Shown in pieces: positions 54,361-64,000 of a stretch of DNA of 64,000 nucleotides; the stretch's first letter is position 1, and each line of letters starts with the position of its first letter. This stretch comes from Paraescarpia echinospica (taxonomy: Eukaryota; Annelida; Polychaeta; Sabellida; Siboglinidae). Location: the NCBI GenBank assembly GCA_020002185.1, contig CM034537.1, positions 71,151,585 through 71,215,584 on the forward strand. The letters are read 5' to 3'. The notes under the pieces were generated by a model. It saw only the letters and a list, made by a program, of their open reading frames with translations, ran no database searches and was not told the origin of the DNA. Position numbers and translations under genes: made by a program.

Positions 54361-54514
54361 TGGCAGTTACAATCACATATATCGCTAGACCTGACAGTGA
54401 GGTCGATTTCACAACAGGCGCAGTGTTTAAGGTTCGTTTGTGTCTGCGGTTCTTACCGCCTCTACACCCATTTAAATACAAATACTTTAATTTCATAAAT
54501 ACCCCTGCTAAAAA

Positions 54515-54960
54515 TGTACTACAATTTACTATGGTAAACCATAGTAAATCATGGTAAGTTATAGTAAATTATAGTATATTACATTTTACTATGCTTTTAC
54601 CATAGTAAATCCATATGAAGACATAGTAAACCATGATAAACTGTAGTAAAACCATAGTATGTTATAATAAACCATAATATACTACATTTTACCACACGTT
54701 TGCCACGATACACTGATAAATTCATAGTAAGCATGGTAAACCATAACAAAACCACATAAATTAAATTAAATCACAGTAATGTACATTTTGCTATGCTTAT
54801 ACTATGGTATACCATGGTAAATGCAAAATACACATAGTAAACCATAGTAAATTATAGTAAATCATATTATACTACATTTTACCATGTTTTTACTGTTTGA
54901 TACCACGACCCGTGGTAAATCCACATTATAACATAATACATTCATAGTAACATATACCAG
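54515..54960. repeat. Degenerate TAGTAAACCATAGTAAA-type array
   Basis: The word CATAGTAAA or its complement TTTACTATG occurs more than a dozen times, with GTTTTTACC/TACATTTTACTA spacers. Local palindromes such as TTTACTATGG-TAAA-CCATAGTAAA are common. AT-rich satellite-like DNA. Confidence 0.8.
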
Positions 54961-55195
54961 TGTTTTTTGTTAAAAATGCCTTTAAAATTGCCTAGTTATA
55001 AAACACTGCTAGATGCTCGTATTAAATTTCTATATAATATTATCAGTAATATTGACAAAGAAACTGGAAGAAAAAATGAGGTTGTGCATATTGATTTAAA
55101 ACTTTACTGCCTACCTCAAACCATTATCAGCATTGCACAATGACAATTCTACCTTAGCTACCAGGAAAAGTGATATATGAATATATATATATGTA

Positions 55196-55201
<6 letters not shown>

Positions 55202-55292
<91 letters not shown>
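55202..55292. repeat. (GT)n microsatellite
   Basis: About 45 uninterrupted GT units after a short (AT)n/(GTAT)n run. Confidence 0.97.
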
Positions 55293-55294
<2 letters not shown>

Positions 55295-56255
55295 CCACTG
55301 TATAATTATAATTTGTTCAATATTTGTTATTAATAATTTTGAAGTTTACAAACATTAGGCCTATATATAACTCACATACAAGTATAGCATAATTCCCTAG
55401 GGTAAAGTTGCCCACATATGTACATGTAGATGCATACTTAATAATAACTGTAAAGTATTATCATTATGACACTGGGTTTTAAACTTCCCACAAAGTTGAC
55501 AAGTTAACAGTTTAGCTTACTTTTAAGACTTCTATTTAATACAATTATACTATGCAGAGGTGTTATCTTCCCTGCCAGGACTTCCAAAGGATGTAGTCCA
55601 AACTAAAAGTAGTTAATGAAAATTAAAAGTAGGAATCTCCTAGATCTTATATAAATATGTCAGAATCTTAGAAGCCACTCAAGCCAGTCCTTATCAGTTA
55701 ATTCACATTTACTGCCTGGTAGGCAGTCTCTCTTGGCTAGAGATTATACAGTAGCCCAGTGCAACCCATGTGTCCAGCAAGCCTGCTGTGCATTGACACC
55801 CAGGGCAGTGCTGGTGACAGGTTGACTTTGTAGTGCTCTGGTAAAGTCTAATGCACACCTTATATACTGTTATTATAAATCAGCTGTACATATCAGATTA
55901 TGATCATTGGGTTTATTAATGTGGACATGGACACGAATGTAGCCATATCAATCGAACTTGTTGTGAAATACACTTGTGGAGTGAAAACAAGTGCCATGGA
56001 AATGTGTCTTTGGTGTCAAATCTGGATTTATACATATGCTGTGCATTTTGTGAGACAAAAGGTAAGAATCCTTGTATTACATTATTGTTTTACAGCAGCA
56101 TGATGCACACGCACTGTTGTTTCATCTTCATGAAATATATAAGAACACACATTAATAATGTCATTATTAATTTCTTCTGATTATGAGTTTAATTTATCTT
56201 ACTTTGAGATTTATCAGGTAAACTTAATTTAATGATAGTGAAATGTTATTGAGTG
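55293..56255. other. Gene-free stretch before the assembly gap
   Basis: AT-rich; a GC-richer patch at 55730-55850 and a short ORF at 55900-56103 ending at a GTAAGA donor-like site near 56062 have no recognisable domain. No further SLC3 exon is seen. Confidence 0.45.
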
Positions 56256-57255
56256 NNNNNNNNNNNNNNNNNNNNNNNNNNNNNNNNNNNNNNNNNNNNN
56301 NNNNNNNNNNNNNNNNNNNNNNNNNNNNNNNNNNNNNNNNNNNNNNNNNNNNNNNNNNNNNNNNNNNNNNNNNNNNNNNNNNNNNNNNNNNNNNNNNNNN
56401 NNNNNNNNNNNNNNNNNNNNNNNNNNNNNNNNNNNNNNNNNNNNNNNNNNNNNNNNNNNNNNNNNNNNNNNNNNNNNNNNNNNNNNNNNNNNNNNNNNNN
56501 NNNNNNNNNNNNNNNNNNNNNNNNNNNNNNNNNNNNNNNNNNNNNNNNNNNNNNNNNNNNNNNNNNNNNNNNNNNNNNNNNNNNNNNNNNNNNNNNNNNN
56601 NNNNNNNNNNNNNNNNNNNNNNNNNNNNNNNNNNNNNNNNNNNNNNNNNNNNNNNNNNNNNNNNNNNNNNNNNNNNNNNNNNNNNNNNNNNNNNNNNNNN
56701 NNNNNNNNNNNNNNNNNNNNNNNNNNNNNNNNNNNNNNNNNNNNNNNNNNNNNNNNNNNNNNNNNNNNNNNNNNNNNNNNNNNNNNNNNNNNNNNNNNNN
56801 NNNNNNNNNNNNNNNNNNNNNNNNNNNNNNNNNNNNNNNNNNNNNNNNNNNNNNNNNNNNNNNNNNNNNNNNNNNNNNNNNNNNNNNNNNNNNNNNNNNN
56901 NNNNNNNNNNNNNNNNNNNNNNNNNNNNNNNNNNNNNNNNNNNNNNNNNNNNNNNNNNNNNNNNNNNNNNNNNNNNNNNNNNNNNNNNNNNNNNNNNNNN
57001 NNNNNNNNNNNNNNNNNNNNNNNNNNNNNNNNNNNNNNNNNNNNNNNNNNNNNNNNNNNNNNNNNNNNNNNNNNNNNNNNNNNNNNNNNNNNNNNNNNNN
57101 NNNNNNNNNNNNNNNNNNNNNNNNNNNNNNNNNNNNNNNNNNNNNNNNNNNNNNNNNNNNNNNNNNNNNNNNNNNNNNNNNNNNNNNNNNNNNNNNNNNN
57201 NNNNNNNNNNNNNNNNNNNNNNNNNNNNNNNNNNNNNNNNNNNNNNNNNNNNNNN
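56256..57255. other. Assembly gap of exactly 1000 N
   Basis: A round-number run of N marks a scaffold join of unknown true size. The sequence after it restarts inside a copy of 42928 onward. Confidence 0.99.
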
Positions 57256-57437
57256 TCGCATGAGATCGTTCACTAGATCTACCATGTTGCTTCCCGCGAT
57301 AGGCGCTCCGTCGTACACGAGCTCCCCTCGATCGCTCCAGGGGATCAGCGGGTCGGTTTTCAGTTTTGCCATCAGGAGGCGGGCCTTTTCTTTTAGATTT
57401 TTCGGTACGCTCTTCACGATCTCGCTCTCCATATCGT

Positions 57438-57471
<34 letters not shown>

Positions 57472-57750
57472 CTAGTCGGTCGTCGTCGACGACTCTCCGT
57501 CGTTCACTACGGACACTCGCATCGGTTGCTGCGCGCGAGACGTCTCCATGGCGTTGTAGCGATTCAGCAGTTGATTGTACGACGCTACCTTTTCTCGTTC
57601 GGACAAATCCGTACGCTCGAGAACGGTTTTCATGTCGTCGTCCAGGCTACTCATCACACGCGACGTGGTCGTGGTCGGTTGCGATAGTAACGGGAGTAGA
57701 CGCTCCACCAACCGGGGGTCTACCAACGCCATCTTCTTCGCGTGCTGCAT
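57256..57750 (-). pseudogene. Copy 2 of element gene B, 3' end lost in gap
   Basis: Same TGATG start (57750), same TAG (57472-57474) and poly-Pro linker. One substitution turns WSDRG's preceding Arg (PLIRW) into Pro (PLIPW). It is cut by the N run at 57256. Confidence 0.7.
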
Positions 57751-57954
57751 CAACCTATAGCCTGTCTCAGGAGGGGCAGAAAGGCGCTCGCTAACGGTGC
57801 CAGCAGCGCCGTCAGAAAAGCGCCCGACCCCGTTTGCAGGACGGCCCTCTTCTGTTTGACGGCTTTTTACGGCTTTTTTTCTCAGATCCGCATTCCTCTT
57901 GTATCTACGCAACAGATTCAGGGCCAGAATGTGCCTCTTGACGCGCTCTGTCAT
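57750..57954 (-). pseudogene. Copy 2 of element gene A
   Basis: Identical to 43422-43626, including the 10-bp tandem duplication at the frame break. Confidence 0.6.
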
Positions 57955-57991
57955 CCTGACGAATGATGTCGGCCGCGACGCCCTCCTCTTT

Positions 57992-58668
57992 TTATACTCT
58001 CGTCGGCACGTAAACGTACTGAACGCTATCGTCGGGAAAAATGGCCGTACGCAGGCGCATAGATTCCGATGTTTCCTGTTTCAGGTCCACCAGGAGGTAA
58101 CCGTAGGCTGCTGACGTGGCGTCTTTGAAGGCCTCCATCATGTAGTTGGTTCTACCCGGATACACCTGTTTCGCCAGGTGACCTACTTGCCCCGCATCCC
58201 GGGGGCTCTTGAAGAGGTCCATGTACTGCGCGCTTAGGCTGATTGTGCGATTTTCTTTCCCTTTCGGAAAGAGATTCTGTACGACGGACGCGTTGCAGTA
58301 GTGACTTTTTTAGTGAACAAAGTCGTGACCCGACTATCGGTTTCCTCCATAAGGTCATCGAGTACTAGAAGCGTCCTCGTTTTGGCGTCTAAAAGCTTCG
58401 GATCCGGCAAACCGTCTACGAATTCTACAGCGGCTGTCATAGAGTCGTACGCGGTTTGCCACTGGCCGTAACACCACATAATTTTCTCCGGTGGCGGCTC
58501 GATCATAGAGGAGGCGAACTTTAGCAGATGAGCGACGAAAGTAGTCTTACCGCACGCCGTAGGGCCGGCCACTATACACGTAAAAGGATGCTTCCACGAC
58601 GCGTCCATATCGACGACTGGTGCGCGGAAAACGAACGATGACTTTTTATTCGTTTCTTCTATATTCAT
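57992..58668 (-). pseudogene. Copy 2 of the packaging ATPase
   Basis: Same Walker motifs and same frame breaks as 43664-44340; one silent-region substitution at 58233. Confidence 0.9.
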
Positions 58669-59035
58669 GACGCACCTCCATGAACAATTTGCCGAGCGTG
58701 TTCTGACCCTCTTTATACCCGTGGGCGCAACCCCAAAAGGCTTCTTTTGACGGCACCCACTCCACCAATTCAGCGTCCCCGGTAGCCAATAGGGCGTCTT
58801 TCAACTTTTTCGACGCTCCGAACTTACTCATCAACAGGCTCTTCATACACTCGACTCTAACGGCGTCCCATTCGGCGCCCGTTCTCGTTTTTCTGATTAC
58901 GTAACTTCGTCGCTTCGCTATATACGCCGACCACGCCGCTTTGATGTACTCCGCGGTTTCTTCGTCTTCGTTAAACATCGCTTTTCTAAACTGGTAAGCG
59001 TGCTCAACTAGGTCATAAAAAGTGATGTCTATCAA
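58646..59035 (-). pseudogene. Copy 2 of the NADAR-like protein
   Basis: Differs from 44318-44707 by one substitution near the end (GKLLMEVR reads GKLFMEVR). The same 5' truncation is present, so truncation preceded duplication or both are alleles. Confidence 0.72.
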
Positions 59036-59317
59036 TCAAACTTTTTTATAAGTAACCTGTCAGTGTGGTATGCTCATTTTTGACTCCTGACTCCTCCTAT
59101 GCCGACAAATCCTGTGATGTTCCCTTTGATTTTTGCCGGCTTTCCTTTGATCTCAGGTCATGACCCGTACTGTGAACAACCTAATAACCACTCCGTAACA
59201 TTCATTATGCCCTTCAACCTGTAGTATACGCAAGGAAAAATGGAAAATCCCACGTATGGGGCTAATATATAACATGTAGCCTCCTCAACGTAACGCCACC
59301 CTACAATGCCTCAGGGT

Positions 59318-59644
59318 GGAATAAAAAGTAAAGTAAAACGGTAAGTTCTTATATAGCGCAGTATCCAGTCCTTTGGACTGCTCAAATAGCCATAACACTT
59401 TACTCTCTGGCAGACCTGTTCCCTGAGAAGGATTAAGCGAATCTGCAATTAATACGCGAATACTATTCGTACACAAATATACGGATATTTTTATATTCAT
59501 GTACTCATGCATACAGCTAAATGAACTGGAGCGACATTGATTGTACGAACTTGCCCAGGGTTCGACACGGCAGCAGGGAATTCGAACCCGGGATCTCTCG
59601 GTTGAGAGTCCGATGCTCTAGCTACTGCGTCACTGCGCTCAACT
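59318..59644 (-). mobile_element. Copy 2 of the tRNA-derived SINE
   Basis: Same A and B boxes and tail as 44990-45316. Confidence 0.85.
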
Positions 59645-60039
59645 GTTTACTGATTTATACTATATATATATGAATAAATAAATGAATAAACAAACAAACA
59701 AATGACAAAAAAAAAAAAAATTAAAGAAAGAAAGAAAGAAAAAAGAAAGAAAGACATGAATGGGATGATATTTTATCAGTTTGTGAAATATTGGCCTTCA
59801 ATGCAGGAAGTAAGCCCCTACGGCGCTGCCGCATCACCTGAAGTTCAACCTTGTTCATAACAATATAAATACATCACAACTAACAACAATGCAACAAAAC
59901 AGTTTATTTTAATGGATTTACGTTCAGATTTCATTTAACATGACATTATATATGTATATTTCCATTCAAGAAACTTCATTATTCTTTTGGAAAGTATACA
60001 TTGTATGAAACGGTAAACCTACGCTCCGTCGCTTGTCAA

Positions 60040-61968
60040 ATCAAATTATATTTATTGTAACTTATTACAATACAATACACACAATACAAATCAAATTAAG
60101 ACAAATCATATATAATATTATAATGAGCACAACAAGGGAAAAACATTAAATAATGTTATACTCCCTTTGGTATATTTCAATGTAAATATCATTATATTGA
60201 AAACAAAAACAGCGTGCAGTTGTAGAATATATAATCGTGATTGAAAATTATGTTATATATTAACATCACTGTGTAAAATAAATTGCTTAAGTATGGATTT
60301 GTAACTAATTATTGAGCAAGTCGTAAATGTAAGTCTTGTGCTGAAATGATTCCAAATAATAGCACCCTTATTTCTTATAGCACGAAGTCTTATTTCTAAA
60401 GTAGCCTTGGGTATATCAATTTGTGCAGATTGTCTTGTGTTATAACTATGGACATCTTGATTAAGTGTAAAAATATTTTCAAAGATTGTTGGTAAAAGAC
60501 CCATCTTGTATTTATACATAAATATTTGTATTGAATATACATACAATTGTCTGAAAGTTAATAGATTTAGTAATTTAAAGATAGGTTTTGTATGAGCTAA
60601 TCTATTAGCTGAGACAAGCATTCTCACTACTTTCTTTTGAATCTTAATAATACTTGAACAATATGAGTCAAATGCACCTCCCCATGAGTCAAATGCACCT
60701 CAATACAATATGTCAAGTGAGGGAATAAAAATGAGTAATACAAGGTGACCAAACATGATCTAGTTAATAATCTTCTGGCTTTGTTGAGAATGCCAACACC
60801 TTTAGACATTTTACATTTAACTTTGTTAATGTGTTCAGCCCAGTTGAGTTTGCTATCAATAGTCACACCAAGAAATGTCGTAGAAGATACTAGTTTAATA
60901 GCATTATTATTAATTTTAAGTGTTGTTGATTTTGTATGTTTTCTGTTAGGTGTTTTAAATATCATGTATTGGGTCTTATTAATGTTTAAAGATAGTTTGT
61001 TGGCATTTAGCCAAATTAAAAAAAATTTAAATTCAACATTCATTTTGTTAGTTATATCATCCAGATGATCACCATTTATAAACAGACTAGTGTCATCAGC
61101 AAATAATATGGAGAAAAAAAATATCTGAGACACTAGCAATAACATTGATATATAATAGAAAAAGCAATGGCCCCAGGATGGAACCTTGCGGTACACCACA
61201 AGTAATAGTTATGCAGTATTATCTTTATGAATCTCTATGAATTGACATTCTATGAATTCATTTAATTTAGTAATGTCTAATCTAGTGTGGTATGCAATAT
61301 TATCTTTAACATACAATGCGACACCACCACCTGTTTTAGTATGCCTATAAATATGTTCTGCTTTGTATCCTGGTAATGCACAACAGTTGACATTGTAGTC
61401 TTGACACCACGTTTCACTAACACCAATAACAGAAAACTTATGATCTAGCACCTGGAGATATTGGTCTAATTCATGTAGATGCTTGCCAATACTTCGAATA
61501 TTAGTGTGCAGTAAGGAAAACATGTTGTTCATTGATGACAATTGAGAACATTTCTTAATAAAAGTGTCTTCAACAAAATAGTCACAGTTATTTAGTACAG
61601 TTGCATACACATTATTAAAATATTGTAGATCTGGATCATTATTATACATAGGCAAATTATGACTATTATTATTTAAATCAAAAGGATTAAGTAACTTATT
61701 TTGTAAATCACAAAACGATATACTAGTAAGATCAAACCAGTCATTAGCGATGGCATTGAGAAAATCATAGTCATTTTTAAAGTGATTAAATGGCAGAATA
61801 GAAGACATGCATTTAGTGCAATGCCAGTTATTAACCAGCTTCACATCATTAGTTTGCAAATAAGGTACACAATTAGCATGGTAAACACAAGAACATATAA
61901 TACAATTTAAGGAAGTATTCTTGTTAGCATACTTCTTACAGATATAACAATGTATAGGCATCATTTAA
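60040..61968 (-). mobile_element. Copy 2 of the internally deleted PHD LINE
   Basis: Same deletion junction, same 18-bp tandem duplication; one Asn/Lys change in the RT part (VEFN to VEFK). Confidence 0.85.
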
Positions 61969-63107
61969 CTGTGCTTGAAGAAACATAAACATAGAATCTA
62001 TGTAAACACTGTGAAAAGAAACAAATTGTGCAATAACAAAAACATAGCAGTATAACATAACATGTCCCAGCACAAAGCCAAAATAACTGTTGAACTGATG
62101 TGTATATGTAACTGCATAGTTTACAATTTGGGGGCAAAACATAAAAATAAATTTTGATCATATGAAGTATTTCAGGGCAAAAAGCGATATATCGATAGAC
62201 CCTATATGTAGGGCCTATCCATGTTGTTGGTGTTGAGACAACCAACAAGATTCTTGAGATTAGTATTTTATCCTCAGAGTTTAAATGGAGATTTGTACAT
62301 AATGTTGGAATATCTTATGAATTGAAAATGAAAGAGAGAGAGAAAACAAAACATGAAAATTGATATTTATTGAATCTTTGTTAACTGGGATAACAAACCC
62401 TATTACTTGAATTCATATTATATTACATCCTACTGTATATTTTCATTTCCATAAAAAACAGAACTCAATAAGTTAATCATTCCACATTACACGCCGTGCA
62501 ACTGACCTGGTGCATCGAAAGGGCCGGTTCTTGCGGGTTTACCTCTACTATGACGTAACAATACCACGGGAATCTCAACACAAACGGATTTAAAATGTGA
62601 TTTATTCAATAAATGTATTTTCTGTATGTTTTAATGTTGCCAATTAAATGTTGCTTACAATGTTATACGTTTATACTACTTTGTGCACACATGGAAATGG
62701 ATTTTAGCTAGTGCCTTGTTTTTAGTTCCTTTAATGTAAAATATGACTTGCTCGCTTTCCACTACTCATTCCTGTACGGGTGAAATTTTAGAAATGGCAT
62801 TTACCGTTTTTTGCCCTGAAACCCTCGATAATGGCATTTCAAAAATAGTTGTTTGCTTAAACAACTGAATGCATGTACATGCCATATTCCACTATGTTTT
62901 GCCGTACATATTGTATTGTGTAGAAATATGGGGTAACATGCACGTATCCTACAAATTTGCATTAATTGTATATTTATGTTGCAAAATAGAATGATACGGC
63001 TTATGCACAACGCACAGCGATGTGAACACACAACACCGCACAACACAACTCTTCAACAAAGCACGCATCTTAAAGTTTACCAATTTGGTACAATTTTGAA
63101 TATTAAT

Positions 63108-63378
63108 ATTAATGTATCAAGCTCATAAAATGAATTGCCTTCGAACATTCAAAGGTTATTTGTTATGAATGTTAACAAGCACTGTACACGAACACAAAAT
63201 CAATTTGTACGTATCCGTGCGTCAACCAATAGAAGGCACATGTCACTAATTGTCTATGGAACCAAACTGTGGAATCAATTGCATTTTAGCTTTATAGCAA
63301 TATTCGTTCACTGCACCGTTTAAAGCACGTTACAGAAAACAGTTACTTGAAAATAATTGTATGCAAACTTAATGTAGC
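63108..63378 (+). mobile_element. Copy 2 of the LINE 3' fragment
   Basis: Identical in content to 48780-49050. The window ends inside the copy of the solo CR1 3' end (63960-64000). Confidence 0.65.
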
Positions 63379-64000
63379 GATGTACAGTATAATAATAATC
63401 TACCAAAGTAGATAGCCACATGCATATCGTTTATGATAGCCACACGCACGCACGCACGCAAGAACGCACGCACACACACATCACTTGTGAAACTAAAAGA
63501 ATGTGATAAGCTGCTCCAACATATCAACAAAGGAGTAACATGGCTTCAACATTATTTTTACTTTTTTCAAAAGTAATTTTATTTAAATATTTCTCAAATT
63601 TTTCATCAAATTGCTTTGTATATTTAAGTTGTATACATTTGTATATTTCATTTGTATATTTAATTGTGCATTCATCGTGTTCGAATTGTTTGAAAAAACT
63701 ATTTGACTTGGCTTGACTTGAATGTTGTGCAACATATGTCCTGGTGATCATGCTTGCCTTTTTTGCAAGTTTCTTAATATCAGTTAAAGTTAGCCAGGCT
63801 TAACCATTGTCTAAAAAACTTTCTTTTCAACAACCGTCGCGCCCACCTGGAATGCTTGATGCTTGGTGCTGCTACCTCACGTAATCTAGACCGAAATTAA
63901 TCTAGATCCTCTCTGCACCATCCATTAGGTGGCGCCACAGTTATTAGCCCATTTCTCTGCGAAGATTTAACAAGATTTAACAAGATTGCCACCCAGAGAA

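Larger units (their letters stand above)
57256..64000. repeat. Near-identical second copy of 42928-49676
   Basis: Offset 14328 bp (14324 after a 4-bp deletion near 63627). By eye I see about six differences in 6.7 kb: single-base changes at 43013/57341, 43905/58233, 44354/58682 and 46389/60717, one in the A-run near 46693/61021, and the 4-bp indel. All pseudogene breaks are shared. Confidence 0.97.

Noticed and set aside
54976..55143. 55-codon ORF starting MPLKLPSYKTLLDARIKFLY
   Set aside because: AT-rich, short and without homology I can name; it could be a transposon remnant, but support is too weak to list as a gene.
56224..57475. 400-residue ORFs spanning the gap
   Set aside because: They consist of unknown residues from the N run; only the last part is a copy of element gene B.

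Overview
The window is animal nuclear DNA: AT-rich, intron-bearing, full of microsatellites and non-LTR retrotransposon remains. The protein families (a SPEC3/Stum membrane protein, an SLC3 amino-acid-transporter heavy chain, Polinton/adintovirus genes, PHD-bearing and CR1-like LINEs) and the repeat content suggest a marine lophotrochozoan, most likely a mollusc. That placement is inference; there is no ribosomal or mitochondrial marker.

Host genes. (1) A SPEC3/Stum-family gene on the minus strand, four exons over 11794-4770, with every junction in phase. (2) A small type I membrane protein on the plus strand, three exons over 15968-26205: signal-peptide exon, Thr/Ser/Asn-rich ectodomain exon, transmembrane plus Pro-rich tail exon. 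Its second intron holds a CR1-like LINE and about 500 bp of (TG)n ending some 50 bp before the last splice acceptor; a minisatellite follows its stop codon. (3) The 5' coding exon of an SLC3 (4F2hc/rBAT-like) gene at 49936-50350; its remaining exons are not seen.

The centre (about 28.9-44.7 kb) is a GC-rich, compact, decayed Polinton/Maverick-type element (endogenous adintovirus-like). On the plus strand lie an RPA-like ssDNA-binding protein, an unrecognised PPTY-containing protein and protein-primed DNA polymerase B. On the minus strand, in order of transcription, lie a NADAR-like protein, an FtsK/HerA (A32-like) packaging ATPase, two small conserved proteins, an integrase with chromodomain, a small membrane protein, the penton-like minor capsid protein, a basic core protein, the major capsid protein and an adenain-like protease. 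Neighbouring genes nearly touch (two TGATG stop/start overlaps, one 1-nt gap). Almost every large gene is broken by in-frame stops or frameshifts, a LINE 3' fragment sits in the capsid gene, and the polymerase has Asn where the motif A Asp is expected. I read it as a dead copy that kept nearly its whole gene set; the right end is cut inside the NADAR gene.

Right of the element are a tRNA-derived SINE, an internally deleted PHD-bearing LINE, the SLC3 exon and a second CR1-like LINE with another LINE nested in it. A 1000-N gap (56256-57255) is followed by a near-identical copy of 42928-49676 (offset 14328 bp, about six differences seen by eye). This looks like an uncollapsed haplotype at a scaffold join or a very recent duplication.

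Other structures: a 576-bp foldback element with 206-bp arms (6434-7009), a 2.7-kb element with inverted ends and a degraded Cys-rich gene (about 17115-19880), and many minisatellites.
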